This document shows positions 23,900 to 34,191 of a stretch of DNA of 64,000 nucleotides, piece after piece. Source of the stretch: Dendrolimus kikuchii (Eukaryota > Arthropoda > Insecta > Lepidoptera > Lasiocampidae); assembly GCA_019925095.2 (NCBI GenBank), contig CM034392.1:18270387-18334386 (forward strand), written 5' to 3'. How positions within the stretch are numbered: position 1 is the first letter of the stretch; each line of letters opens with the position of its first letter. The notes under the pieces are model-generated. The model had not been told where the DNA came from. It was given only the letters and a program-made list of their open reading frames with translations, and made no database searches. The translations under genes and the position numbers were made by a program.

Positions 23900-24367
23900 T
23901 CTCTTGTTACCGCCGGGGCACCAGCTGTTCTTGAACCAAATGGGCTGTGCCGCAACGATAGTATGAGACCAGACGGGATGTCGTTGGTGCCCTGGAAGAT
24001 GGGACGGCCCCTAGTATGGGACGCAACTTGTGTCTATACTTTGGCGGCGTCCCATCTTCCAAACACAGCTGTGACAGCCGGGGCTGCTGCTGCACACCAG
24101 GAGACCCTGAAATGTCGCAAATATGTGTCCATTGGTAGTGGGTACGTATTTATGGTTTTCGGGGTCGACACCCTGGGGCCGTGGGGGCCTAGAGCTCATC
24201 ACCGCTATCGAGACCGCTCAACGCGTCTAATTGAGGTCTCGTGTGACCAAAAGGCTGGCTTGCACCTAGGGCAACGAATTAGCGTTGCCATCCAACGCGG
24301 AGATGCGGCCAGCATTTTGGGCACGCTCCCCGCCAACAGCGATTTGGAGTCACTTTTGTATTTATAG
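23900..24367 (+). pseudogene. NL-D terminal coding domain, C-terminal ~150 codons
   Basis: This GC-rich island (unlike the flanks) has one open frame from at least 23963 to a stop at 24365. In-frame homologous-looking residues also lie just upstream (AVLEPNGLCRNDS). Key segments in order are RPDGMSLVPWKMGRPLVWDA, TLAASHLPNTAVTAG, FGVDTLGPWGP, and LGQRISVAIQRGDAASILGT, ending near SDLESLLYL. From memory this conserved block is recurrent in animal genomes and often attached to retroelement ORFs. The VWDAT core with upstream Asp could be a nuclease-like fold, but that is speculative. A second fragment lies at 35827-36009. Nothing shows that the rest of the element is present. Confidence 0.65.
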
Positions 24368-25602
24368 ATTTATGTTATTTTGTAAGTATAGCTATATTTA
24401 TAGTATAGTATAGTTTAGTTTATTTATTTTTAATTTCTGTAACAATTATAAACAGAATTAGTGAATCCCTATAAGCAAATTCTGTACTTATGTATTGTTA
24501 CTAATAACGAAAGTAATAGGTCATACGAACGGGTCTGGGCAACTTTTATGAACATGTTTGTGTTTAAAAAAAATAGCAATGACTTTCTCAGACTTTAAAA
24601 AAAATTTAAAACCGAATATTTAACTTCAAAATATTATAAATCTGATAGATAAGTCGTAAAGTATAATTATAATCCGCATACACCGATACACTGATACATT
24701 AGAAACTGCATTTGCATAATTATTTTGCATAAAAAATCAATATGGTAATCGAATATTTAGATGACTAACATTGTGAGGATATCCTTAGGTGTGTAGATAT
24801 CGATGACAATCTGATTCGAATAATAAAACAAAATTAAGATTCAGTACGAAAGATCAGTTTATTGCTCGAAAGGTAATGGAAATTTCCCGAATGGTTCCAT
24901 GTTAACAATATGCAGCTCACCAATGCTGAGTCTTGAATCGGCTGCCAACGAATCCTTGCTTTCGTCCATTTAGATAGTGATGCAACTATGTAGTTGATAG
25001 TCGCTTGATGTGTATCTTTAATAGTAGTTAGGAATCAGCCAAGTGCGTGGCAGTATACATATAGGGAAAGATTTCGTAGGAAAGAGGAACGTCGGTTATT
25101 TAGATTTTGCCATTTGGCCACGGATCTCTAATTCGGGAATACTCTTAATTTCAATACATTTTATGATGGATCTTGTTTGAATAAAATTTCATTAAAAGTA
25201 TTTAATATGTGTGTCACTTTAAACTATTTCAACATTTGCTACATCATAGTTAAAATGTTAGAGGATCGCACTTTTTAGGACTTTTGGAACATAGTTTCAA
25301 GATCTATTTTACAATAGTAACTTTGTTCACTGAATAAAACTTCATTCCTCACTCACATATTAACATGTAGGCAATCTTAATTTGGAGTTTTTTTTTATAA
25401 ATCGTTATACCAATGTGTAGCGTGATATAGAATACAGTCTCTTGCTAAATTCTGTCCATATAAATTTTAACGTATATGTATGACCTTCAAAAAGTGTTCT
25501 CCAGTAGAATTGATTTTGAATAAAAACTTTTGAATTAGAATTTGAATATATGTATATAGATCCCGTAGTTTCTGAGAAAACTGGTCGTAACGTACATAGA
25601 CT
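24368..25602. other. Unannotated AT-rich DNA
   Basis: No gene or repeat is supported. Confidence 0.45.
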
Positions 25603-25792
25603 TAATAAAACTACGTTTTAACGGTTTTAAACGCGGCAATTTATTTGATTTTTATTATTCCGACGTTTCGGCCAGTTTTTAGTAACTTTTCAATTGGCTA
25701 AACACATCTTTAAAAATACTCATTGTCTTTTGTGAATAATAAAAATCAAATAAATTACCAGCGCTTAAAACTGTTAAAACGTAGTTTTATTA
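25603..25792. mobile_element. Fold-back element with 57-58 bp inverted arms
   Basis: The left arm (25603-25659) begins TAATAAAACTACGTTTTAAC. The right arm (25735-25792) is its near-perfect inverse. The 75-bp centre contains CCGACGTTTCGGCC. Single arms of the same family occur at 819-865 and 56845-56898. It is non-coding and looks like a MITE or a fold-back end pair. Confidence 0.85.
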
Positions 25793-26091
25793 TGTATACT
25801 AGTCGCAAAAACTTAAGAAAATATTATACATAGACTTTATAAACCATATATTTTATGAAAGTTACATTTTTAGCAAATAACTACGACATTCTTACAATTA
25901 AATTAATCAACGCGCTTATAATTTGGACTAAGTTCCTGACCATTGGGATATATCCAATTACCAGTTTATACATAATTACAGCTTTCCACTATACCTAAAA
26001 CAGATCTATCCTGAACACTGAGGGAACAAATAAGAAGAATGGATTCACACTCTCACTCACACTATTCGTGTTAATAAACGTTTTACAGTAA

Positions 26092-26455
26092 CTAGTGGTC
26101 GCCCGTGGTCGAAATTCGACCATAATAATTAATTTAAATTATACGTTTGAACATTATTAAGGTTCTGTTGTCAAAGACTGTATACTTTTATAATCACAGA
26201 TTTCGCCAAGTTAATTTGACTTTAACAATAAACAAAAAAGTATATATGCGTGTGTGTGTCAAATACATGGTAGTGTATGTAATGTTTTTGTTTATTGATT
26301 TAATGTATTTTTTATGCATAATTAAAAGAAAATAGCATTCTGCATTCCTTCTTTATAATATAAACTATAAGTGTACGAAATTACATACTCCTCCCGCCGC
26401 ACAATTTTCGTAAAAAGGGGTACAGAGTTTTTGCTTCAGGTATTAATATATACCT
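26092..26455 (+). repeat. Repeat H, copy 1
   Basis: This starts CTAGTGGTCGCCCGTGGTCG. Internal blocks are CATAATAATTAATTTAAATT, ATATATGCGTGTGTGTGTCA and TTTATTGATTTAATGTATTT. It closes with TAAAAAGGGGTACAGAG and the sequence to about 26455. It is highly similar to 49961-50337. The head contains a small perfect hairpin, TGGTCGAA-A-TTCGACCA. Confidence 0.85.
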
Positions 26456-26919
26456 ATAGATATTCAACAAAATACGAAATGTTCCGACGTAATTTTATCT
26501 GGCAGTAGAGGCACACACAATTCATTTGTAATTTCAAATCTCGACTAATTATACTCTGACATCGATGAATTGCCGCTATTTTTTGCAAAAACCTTCAGAT
26601 GTGACCTTCGTTCGTGACCTGTTTTTTATCTGCACAGAATTTAAAATTACTCGTGTGTGTACAAAATATTTAGCGGTTTTGTTTGACATATGCAAATATG
26701 CACAGTCGTGTGGCAAAAAAGTAGTAGATCGTGATTTATGATTTATTAAATCTGACGCTAAATCTATGTCTGAGTTTCAGTGTAATAGTGTAATATGATT
26801 TGCATTATAATTAAAATAATAATACTTTTTGAATTTTGTACTCCCAGATTTTTTGATCATTGTATAGAATAATATAGGTCGCTTCAGTAATTTTAATATC
26901 TACTTTCATTTTTGCGAGT
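26456..26919. other. Unannotated AT-rich DNA
   Basis: Nothing is recognised. Confidence 0.45.
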
Positions 26920-27395
26920 TGTCAACTGATACGAAGCAGAGGAAGAACAGCTGTCCAGTGAACGTTTTAATGTTGCCATAATACGTCGTGTATACGTCAT
27001 CAGCGCTGTGCATTGTTCCTTTGAATCTAGGAGAGGAGAATCTCAAAGTTAATGCAAATTTGGCTTCCCTAGTGCAAGAATCATGTTTATATATCCTTCC
27101 CAATATAGACCACAAATCAAACAATCTAACAGCCACCGAATCCAAGGGGTGCATCTTGCTACCCTTCAGACTGCCAAAGAGACCCACACTAATACTGAAT
27201 TCAGTTCTTAATTAGTATGCAACCAATATACATCCCACTCCTAAGCTCGGAGCCATTTACGAAGAGTCGAAAGTTGGATCTAATTGTCCAAAGCGCATTG
27301 GCTGATTCTACTCAACAGTGTTCTCGATGTAACTGTGTCCTCTATGATGCATTCTTTCGCTGTACCACAATTGAAACTGTCATTGAAATAAGAAT
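26920..27395. other. Balanced-composition block, unidentified
   Basis: About 475 bp have clearly higher GC than the flanks. Frames of 60-93 codons are open on both strands (minus 26906-27187; plus 26988-27215 and 27217-27399). None matches a family I know, and no transposon ends are visible. It could be an untranslated exon, a non-coding RNA or a decayed gene. Confidence 0.35.
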
Positions 27396-28564
27396 TTAAA
27401 TTTTCCGCAATATGCTAAAAGTAGCGATTGTACAAATATAAAATTTTAGCTTCCATATAAATGTACTTATTACATTATATGTAACATATTCTATTCGTTC
27501 TGAGAATATACTTGATATGGACATGCGAGTTGTCGGAATTTCTCAACACTGTTTTGTTGTTCTGACAATACAATGGCGTGAAAAATCATTGAAAACGTGA
27601 ACAGAAATGATATAAGCTTCACCTATGCTTCAAAAGGAAAGACTATAATACTTTGGTAAGTTAAGAAGTAAATAGTGAAGGGAATGATTATAAATAATTG
27701 TCGATATTTTTTGTAAAACTTACATGGAGGTTACTTTATATTGTCAATATTCCAATTATCGTCAAAGTAAATGTAAGCCTGTTAGTTTAGTAATCAACAC
27801 AATAAAAATGTCTACAAACTTAATATTGAAATTACTTCAAGTGAACATTTTTTTATTGTTTTTGGTAAAAATTAATAATTTACTGACATTTTTAAATTCC
27901 TCATTAATACTTTATTTCGTATTCTAACCAATAAAACAGTATTTAAAAATTTCACCTATTGGTGACTAATGCAAGTTTTTAAAAACTGTTTTCGAGCAAG
28001 TTAGGAACCTTTAATGAATTTAATACTTAAATTCTTAATAACATCTAAATTATCAGTTTAATAAACTTTCTGTTTCTTCAAAAATTAGATTAGCTTGTAC
28101 GAATGCCTATATTTTCCATGAACAAATCTAACAACTGTCTGCAGTTCCTAAATTGGTAACAATAATAATAATTAGTAAATTAACGTAGATATAAAATTTT
28201 AATTATAAACAAAGAGTCAGTATCCTTATGATTCTTATTGTCAACAATACAATTTTACGATAGGAATTGTTTGATGTCACAATATTTAAACATTTACTTG
28301 TTAAAGAATTTTTATCGGGCAAAGATCCACATGATAAGTTAACCTAATATTATGAATTACTCAGAGACAAAATTGTGACAATACTATTCAACAATTGCAA
28401 TCTTATTTTTACATTCAAACATTAACTCACCATCGAGTAGAATTTGTTTAAATATTGAGATAAGATATATTATTACTTTAGTGCCTTCATTCCATTTCCT
28501 TTACGTCAACCAACAATCTCTAGTATAGTAGAAAATAACATTTTCACCTAAACAAACTTGTGAG
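27396..28564. other. Unannotated AT-rich DNA
   Basis: No feature is supported. Confidence 0.45.
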
Positions 28565-28870
28565 GTAACGGTCGCCTCGCACAATGTCAGTACATCAACA
28601 AACTAGAGTGTTCATCTGGCCGTGTCAACAAAAATACACGATAAGTACCATCGATGAATCGACATTTCACAGAAACGTTGCGGCCATCACTTCGTTTTCG
28701 GGAGGTCATTGTGCGCGGGAGGTGACGTCACAAATGACCTTGATGCGTTCGCCTCCCTCCCGCCGCTCGCTCGCCCGCCTCCTGCTCAGTGCACGCGTGA
28801 AAAATATCGCTGTCAGGCCGTGCGAAAACGTTCTTTGCGTTGCGATTTGGAAGATCGTGTTATTTTAAAT
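28565..28870. promoter_or_regulatory. GC-rich block with CRE palindrome, possible promoter
   Basis: A compact GC-rich region is centred on the 10-bp palindrome GTGACGTCAC (28722-28731), which contains the CRE/ATF core TGACGTCA. It is followed by pyrimidine-rich CTCCCTCCCGCCGCTCGC. It looks like a proximal promoter or 5' UTR, but no downstream exon is visible, because an R300 copy begins at 28899. The open frame at 28584-28868 shows no domain. This is only a candidate. Confidence 0.35.
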
Positions 28871-28898
28871 AGTAATTTTATATTTTTGTTTTATAAGG

Positions 28899-29214
28899 TT
28901 ATCTGTGCAGGAACGGAGAGAGAATACAAATTCCTACGGCCGGCGCAGTTTGTCGTCAGAGGCGACAAAACAACCCACAGCCAGGTGGTTGGGCATTTTC
29001 CCGTCTGAATGCATACCACCTATGATCTAGAGTATGCCGCCATAACAAGATTGAATTGTGTTCCGGCATTAGTGGCCAGGTTCCAGTCTCCTTTTAGAGA
29101 GCGGCAGAACGTTGGTAGCACCTTTGATGATACAAATATCTATAGGCGATGGGTTTAACCGCTTTCCATCAAGTGGGCAGCCTTCCTGTCTGCTAAACTC
29201 ATGCAATAAAAAAA
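28899..29214 (+). repeat. R300 copy 5, full length
   Basis: TTATCTGTGCAGGAACGGAG start, GACAAAACAACCCACAGCCA in the middle, CTCATGCAATAAAAAAA end. A frame is open across its 5' part (28709-29008), as in other copies. Confidence 0.95.
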
Positions 29215-29675
29215 CATTAATAAAAAGAGTATATAAAAATACGATAGTTTCATTTCCGTTGATCTAATGTTTTGGACCATTTTGTATATATAAGTCCTCA
29301 CATGTTCAGGTACTTGTTAAAGAGACCTGTAAGTAGTTTATTTACCCGTTGAGAGAGAGAGACGTTGGAAAGCGTTACCTTACGATGTTGACGTTGAAAT
29401 TTCCATGATAAAACCTTCCTTGTTCATTTAGCATAAATTTTCTCTTCGCATCAAAACCAAAGCGAGGGTAAATATTTATTCTGCCTGAAATGTGGAATGC
29501 TAATGGGTTGATATCATGGCATCACCTTAATTACTCAACACATTATGATGTAGCAACAATAAATATGAAATAGTTTTCAGTCGACAAATACCTATAAGAC
29601 ATTAAATTTAGTGTTCAAGGTTATTTTTAGGATTGTATCCATTTTGACAAAAATGGGACCTTTATATAATATAGC
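29215..29675. other. Unannotated DNA
   Basis: There is a short GA run near 29351. No gene is supported. Confidence 0.4.
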
Positions 29676-29860
29676 TGATGCCCGCGACTTCCTCCGCGTA
29701 AATGTTTTTTTTTCACTATCCTACGGGAACTCTTTAATTTTTCGGGATGAACAGTATCCTATATGTTGACCAGGGATATAAGTTACCACCATACAATATT
29801 TTAATCAAATCGGTCCAGTCGTTTCGGAGATTAGCCCGTACAAACAGAGAAAGAAAAGAT
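29676..29860 (+). repeat. Dispersed repeat, AGCTGATGCCCGCGAC type
   Basis: This begins AGCTGATGCCCGCGACTTCC. It ends with AATCGGTCCAGTCGTTTCGG and a GTACAAACAGAGA tail. The order (AGCTGA-CCCG head, then ATCAAATCGGTCC and a CAAACAGA tail) is the usual lepidopteran repeat style, and is analogous to element G and to 53902-54325. Confidence 0.6.
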
Positions 29861-30079
29861 TTGAAAAAATTTAAATTAGTTATATTTCACTTCTTACATC
29901 CCCTGATTCGGTTTTTAGCATTTTTTTTCATTGTTCAGAAGTTCGACCTCTACAGTTTTATTATATGTATACATATGTCTGTTAGTCTGTTTATCTATTA
30001 TACGTTACAGTGATATTGGTAAAAATTATTGGATACATAACACAAGTCATATAGATTAAAGTTAAAATAAACCTCTCTA

Positions 30080-30375
30080 CTCAGCTAAGATGAGAATGTT
30101 GCAATGGTTTGTAGTGTTACAAGAATGGATAAGATGCGAAATGAGTACATAAAAACCTGATTGAGACCTAACATCTTTGAGTGTTGCACCTGTGACTGAA
30201 AAATTGAGAGGAAGAAGAATAAGGTGGTATGGACATGTAATGAAGAGGGATGAAATTCGCTTGATAAAAAGAATGTTAAACTGCAAGATTGATTAGTAAA
30301 AGTGTAAACGTAAACCCAAAAGAGATGGGTGGGATAGACGAAAATAGTGAAAGAGATGGCACTGCGATCGCATCT
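30080..30375 (+). pseudogene. NL-A LINE 3' fragment, decayed
   Basis: The plus strand reads MRMLQW near the start, then VAPVTEKLRGRRIRWYGHVM, and later LNCKID and a degraded CKRKPKRD stretch. It is homologous to 36072-36380 and to the minus-strand copy at 56275-56868. The RWYGHVM and GRPKK-type motifs are typical of RTE-class C-termini. Several stops and frameshifts are present. The 3' end is lost where element G begins. Confidence 0.8.
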
Positions 30376-30384
30376 TTTTTTTAT

Positions 30385-30490
30385 GAGTGGTCCCGGAATG
30401 GTTAAGATTCACATTTGGACCCGATAAGTGACGCTGCAATCGGGTTCAATTTTCTTTAAGGCAAGACAACGTCTGCCCAGCCCGTTAATT
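30385..30490 (-). repeat. Element G fragment
   Basis: The minus strand reads GGGCAGACGTTGTCTTGCC, AACCCGATTGCAGCGTCACT and AACCATTCCGGGACC. This is the same head and first unit as 60181-60300. Confidence 0.7.
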
Positions 30491-30881
30491 TACAAATAAA
30501 AACAGGCGTTAAAATAATATCTTACCATCGTATTATACTTTTAAGATATTATGATAGAAATAACGTAAATTTTGCTTAAACGATAATGAATGGGGTATTT
30601 AACTCGTTTTATTTGTAAAAACTAATGACATCATAAGTTTGTATCTACGGTGTACGTAAAAAATCTGTGAGGCTGCGGCTTTTTGTAAGAAGATAAAAAG
30701 TATCTCAGTTAATTTGACTGTCCACCACGCTATTGTTTGATCTGGTACCAACGCTTCCTTTTTACAATTGTACCGCTCGTCATCAGCCGCGAAATCCACA
30801 CGACTTCGTGGCGTTTACCCCGCGGCATGTGGTTTCGCCAAGTTGGGGTGGCAATAGCACCTCTAAGGAGTGTTAATATCA
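30491..30881. other. Unannotated DNA
   Basis: No element is recognised. The 30599-30799 minus frame has no known domain. Confidence 0.4.
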
Positions 30882-30895
30882 CCCTAGTTGAGAAT

Positions 30896-31273
30896 AACTA
30901 ACTAACTAACTAACTCCGTTGGCTCAGCGACCCAAAGTGAGTCTTGGCCTCCGAAACGAGAGCACGCCACTTTCCTCTGTCCTGCGCCGTGTCTTGCCAA
31001 TTGTGGGCTTGTAGTGCGGTCAGGTCAGCTTCCACTCTATCCTTCCATAGATACTTGGGACGACCAACCGGTCGTCGACCGACTGGTCGCCCCAAGTATG
31101 CTTTCTTCACTCCCCGATCCTCCTCCATCCGCCCTACATGACCGAGCCAGCGGAGACGGTGAGATTTTATCTCCCCAATTATGTTAGGCTCGGCCATGAG
31201 GTCTTCTATTTCGGAGTTGGTTCGGACCCTCCAGCTGCCATTTTCTTTTATTGTTGGGCCCAAGATTGTTGGG
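30896..31273 (-). mobile_element. NL-C LINE 3' end, 14-bp TSD
   Basis: The minus strand has an open frame of 117 codons (31263 down to 30910). It carries SHRLRWLGHVGRMEEDRGVK, a proline/arginine repeat (RPVGRRPVGRP), WKDRVEADL, and a final HFGSLSQRS. The 3' tail is (TTAG)n, seen here as AACTAACTAACTAAC. The duplication CCCTAGTTGAGAAT lies at 30882-30895 and 31274-31287. The WLGHVGRM motif marks the end of the reverse-transcriptase ORF. The frame is intact but strongly 5'-truncated, so the insertion is fairly young and not autonomous. Confidence 0.92.
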
Positions 31274-31354
31274 CCCTAGTTGAGAATGGCCACTTAAATC
31301 TTTCGGTGTACGGTCCACCGCTCTTAATGCGAAAGCCTTTTTATTTGTGCCTTT

Positions 31355-31658
31355 TTATCAGGAACGGAGAAAGAATACGATTTCCTGTGGCCGGATGGCC
31401 TGTCGTAAGAGGGGACAAAACAACAAAAAGCCAGGTGGTAGGGTATTTGCTCGACTGGATGGCAACCACCCCTGGTCTAGAGTATGCCGCCATAACAACC
31501 TTGTGTTATGTTCCGGCATTAGTGACCAGGTTCCAGTCTTCCTTAAGAAAGCAGCAGCGCATTTGTAGCACCTTTGGCGTTGCAAATGTCCGTAGGCGAT
31601 GGTAACCTCTTTCCATCAAATGGAAGTCCTGTCTGCTGAACTCCTGCACTAAAAAAAA
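31355..31658 (+). repeat. R300 copy 6, near full length
   Basis: The start is TATCAGGAACGGAGAAAG, with the CCGTG of the head lost. The end is CTCCTGCACTAAAAAAAA. A frame is open through most of it, as part of 31138-31605. Confidence 0.93.
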
Positions 31659-31679
31659 GGAAAAAAAACCACGAGTACA

Positions 31680-32225
31680 TAGCCTCGCCACTCCACTAGA
31701 TCGTGGCAGACGGTGGCCCGTCGGCCCCATCTTTTGCCGGGGGAACCATAGCCCCGGTGTTTTCGTGTTCTCTTTGCTTGGGGCGCTGTGTGACTCACCC
31801 GGCAGCGCACCCCCGTTTAGACGGCATTAACGGCCCCTTAAGTTGCCAACAAGCTCAAATAGGCAACGGTTTTTCTAGTACATTTATTGCATGTACAACA
31901 ACGATCTGGAAGGAACTTCCCGATCTTTTGTGACAAATAGGTGTGCGTTTGACCACAATCACGCCTAATGTCGGACGATGATGCGGTCGAAGATGGAGCA
32001 CGCTTACCTAGATAATACTTATTCATAGGAGACTTGGAGACAGCCGGATTCTGGTAGTGAAATCCACAACTCTGCCGTACGTAGAAGGAACGCGGAGGCG
32101 AAACGTTTAGTTCGCATTGGTGGCGTTTTCACTGTGAATCTATGGCGTTGCCATTTGACGCTGACGTTTTCTTCCTGCGCTGCGACATAGAGGTACAATT
32201 TCTTTGAAGCCGGTAACACATTTGG
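31680..32225 (-). pseudogene. NL-E LINE 3' end and UTR
   Basis: On the minus strand, from 32219, an AELW-LPES segment (RTAELWISLPESG) is followed by the VSYE/MNKYYLGKRAPSSTASS ending. Next come the downstream RRDCGQTHTY frame and a GC-rich 3' region down to about 31690. One frameshift separates the LPES and MNKYY parts. The layout (RTAELW-LP, then an FK-x-R-type helix, then GKRAP) is that of a CR1/Jockey-group C-terminus. The R300 copy 6 tail abuts it. Confidence 0.65.
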
Positions 32226-33016
32226 TGTTTTTATACAAGTTTGCCTTCTTAAGGTAGTAAATATATATCATAAAAGCACCCCATTGACCCAGGGGTTTGA
32301 TACATTAATCTCTCGCCATCGGATGGACCACGTTGGTTCCTTAGAGCATTGTGTGATTAATTGGCAATTAGTCGAGTACTAAACCGCGGTGAATCAACCG
32401 TCTGACATTCGCCGCCCTTGGACGTCCTCCGTTAGTTAAAACCAACGTTATAATCGCCGGTCAACCACACCGACGATACTTCATGCCATTATTGATAATC
32501 ATTTTTACTCGAAAATATATGTACACATCGTCACTTTTGTTAAATTGGTTTAGTATCCTTATTATTTTGGAAGCGGCATGTAAGTTTTCTGCTTTTGAAA
32601 AACAATGATAAATTAGCTGTTTTGAATGAATATTTTTTGTGAAATGAATTCAATTTTTACGACACATTATTCAAGAGATTATTAAGATTGAACATCCTTA
32701 TTACAATTGAGGTTGGATTAAATTTATATTCTAATTTTGAAAGCATACATTAGTGAGGCGAACGACCGACTAATTGCACACTAAATTACCAATATTGTAT
32801 GATCAATAACAATCCTATTTATACTATCATTTGATTGTTAAAATTATTTTACATAGTAACGGCGTTTCTGGATTTTCGGTGTTCTACACTTGTCATATTA
32901 AACGATTTTGAAACAGGTCTATCTGCTTTTAAAGACACCTACATCACTGTGATATAATAAATTAAATAAAGTTTTTATTATTTAAAAAAAATCAAACAAT
33001 ACACAGAATGAACATT
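32226..33016. other. Unannotated DNA
   Basis: 32280-32500 is moderately GC-rich (GTGGACGTCC-like blocks) without a match that I recognise. The rest is AT-rich. Confidence 0.4.
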
Positions 33017-33748
33017 TTCAGTGGGGCAGTGAGGGGAAAGTAAACCTTAACCGTTGAAGCTACACGAAAATGGTTTACGGAGACTATCGATAATTTTTCA
33101 TAAAATTTTAATCCTCATTCCTAGATTTTCAAAAAATGTACAATTAGCAAGAAAGTGGCCAGTACACAAAACAATGACGGTAACCGATCCTGTTTCTAAT
33201 CCTAATCAAAAACTTCTATGAGATCAACCCTGGTTGGAGTATTAAAAAATTCAGAAATTGTAAAAAACTTTACCCGTACATTTTGCATGAAAATTGTGCA
33301 GATTTTTTTTATGTCATTCTTTCCTATTTCGAATACTGATCAAAAACTTCTACTGGCCGACCGATGCCCGAGCAATAAAAGAGTCAGAAATAGCAAAAAT
33401 CTTTTCCTATACATCTTTTGTAAAGTCCAACTTACCTTATTTATTTATCAAATCCTATTGTTAACGGAGCAGCAGCACATTTGTAGCACCTTTGTTGTTG
33501 CAAATGTTCATACGCGATAGTAACCGCTTTCCATCAAGTAGGCCGTCTGCCTGTCTGCTGAACTCATGCAATAAAAAAAAGTATAAGATCAGTATCAGAA
33601 ACAGGATAGATGGGCATCAAAAGATTTTTTGTGTTAAATGGCTATTTTCTTGCTAACTGTACATTTTTTGAAAATTATGAATAGTTTCCTAAGACCATTT
33701 TCGTGTTGCTGCAACGACTAAGGTACTTCCCCTTACTGCCTCACTGAA
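33017..33748. mobile_element. Long inverted-repeat element, split by R300 copy 7
   Basis: The left arm (33017 to ~33211) and right arm (33587-33748) are inverted copies of each other. Shared blocks include CACGAAAATGG and ATGTACAATTAGCAAGAAA (ATGTACAGTTAGCAAGAAA on the other arm), plus TCCTGTTTCTAAT. The centre has a diverged direct copy of the inner part (TCCTATTTCGAATACTGATC). R300 copy 7 sits just inside the right arm. It is non-coding and perhaps a fold-back element. Confidence 0.75.
33467..33580 (+). repeat. R300 copy 7, 3' third only
   Basis: From GAGCAGCAGCACATTTGTAG to CTCATGCAATAAAAAAAA. Confidence 0.9.
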
Positions 33749-33862
33749 AGTGGCTGGTGAATGGTGAAAACCGCCTTAAAAATCCGTTGCGTGAAGTTAG
33801 CGGATATACAGAAAGACAGATGCGGAAAGCGACTTTGTTTTATACTATGTAAAGATAACGAA
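33749..33862 (+). repeat. Probable 3' end of a dispersed repeat
   Basis: Blocks GGTGAAAACCGCC, AAAATCCGTTGCGTG, CAGAAAGACAGATGCGG and GCGACTTTGTTTTATACTAT. From general knowledge this order is a frequent repeat end in Lepidoptera. It continues directly from the inverted-repeat element. Confidence 0.55.
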
Positions 33863-33960
33863 AATACGTTAAGTGCTTTTTGAGATGAATTATTTTGAAT
33901 TAAATATGTTTTTAAAGTTCTATAACTTAATAATAGATGTACTTGGTCACCTTTATAAAA

Positions 33961-34191
33961 CCAAGGTGGTAGGGTATTTGCCCGACTGGATGGCTACCAC
34001 CCCTGGTGTAGAGTATGCCGCCAGAACAACCTTGAGTTGTGTTCCGGCATTAGTGACCAGGTTCCAGTCTCCCTTAAGAGAGCAGCAGCGCATTTGTAGC
34101 AAATGGTGTTGCAAATGTTCATAGGCTATGGTAACCGCTTTCCATCTAGTGGGCCATGTTCCTGTCTGCTGAAGTCCTGCAATAAAAAAAA
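33961..34191 (+). repeat. R300 copy 8, 5'-truncated
   Basis: From CCAAGGTGGTAGGGTATTTG to CTGCAATAAAAAAAA. It lies in the same orientation as copy 7, 380 bp downstream. Confidence 0.93.

Noticed and set aside
31703..31933. 76-codon plus frame
   Set aside because: It is the antisense of the NL-E 3' region.
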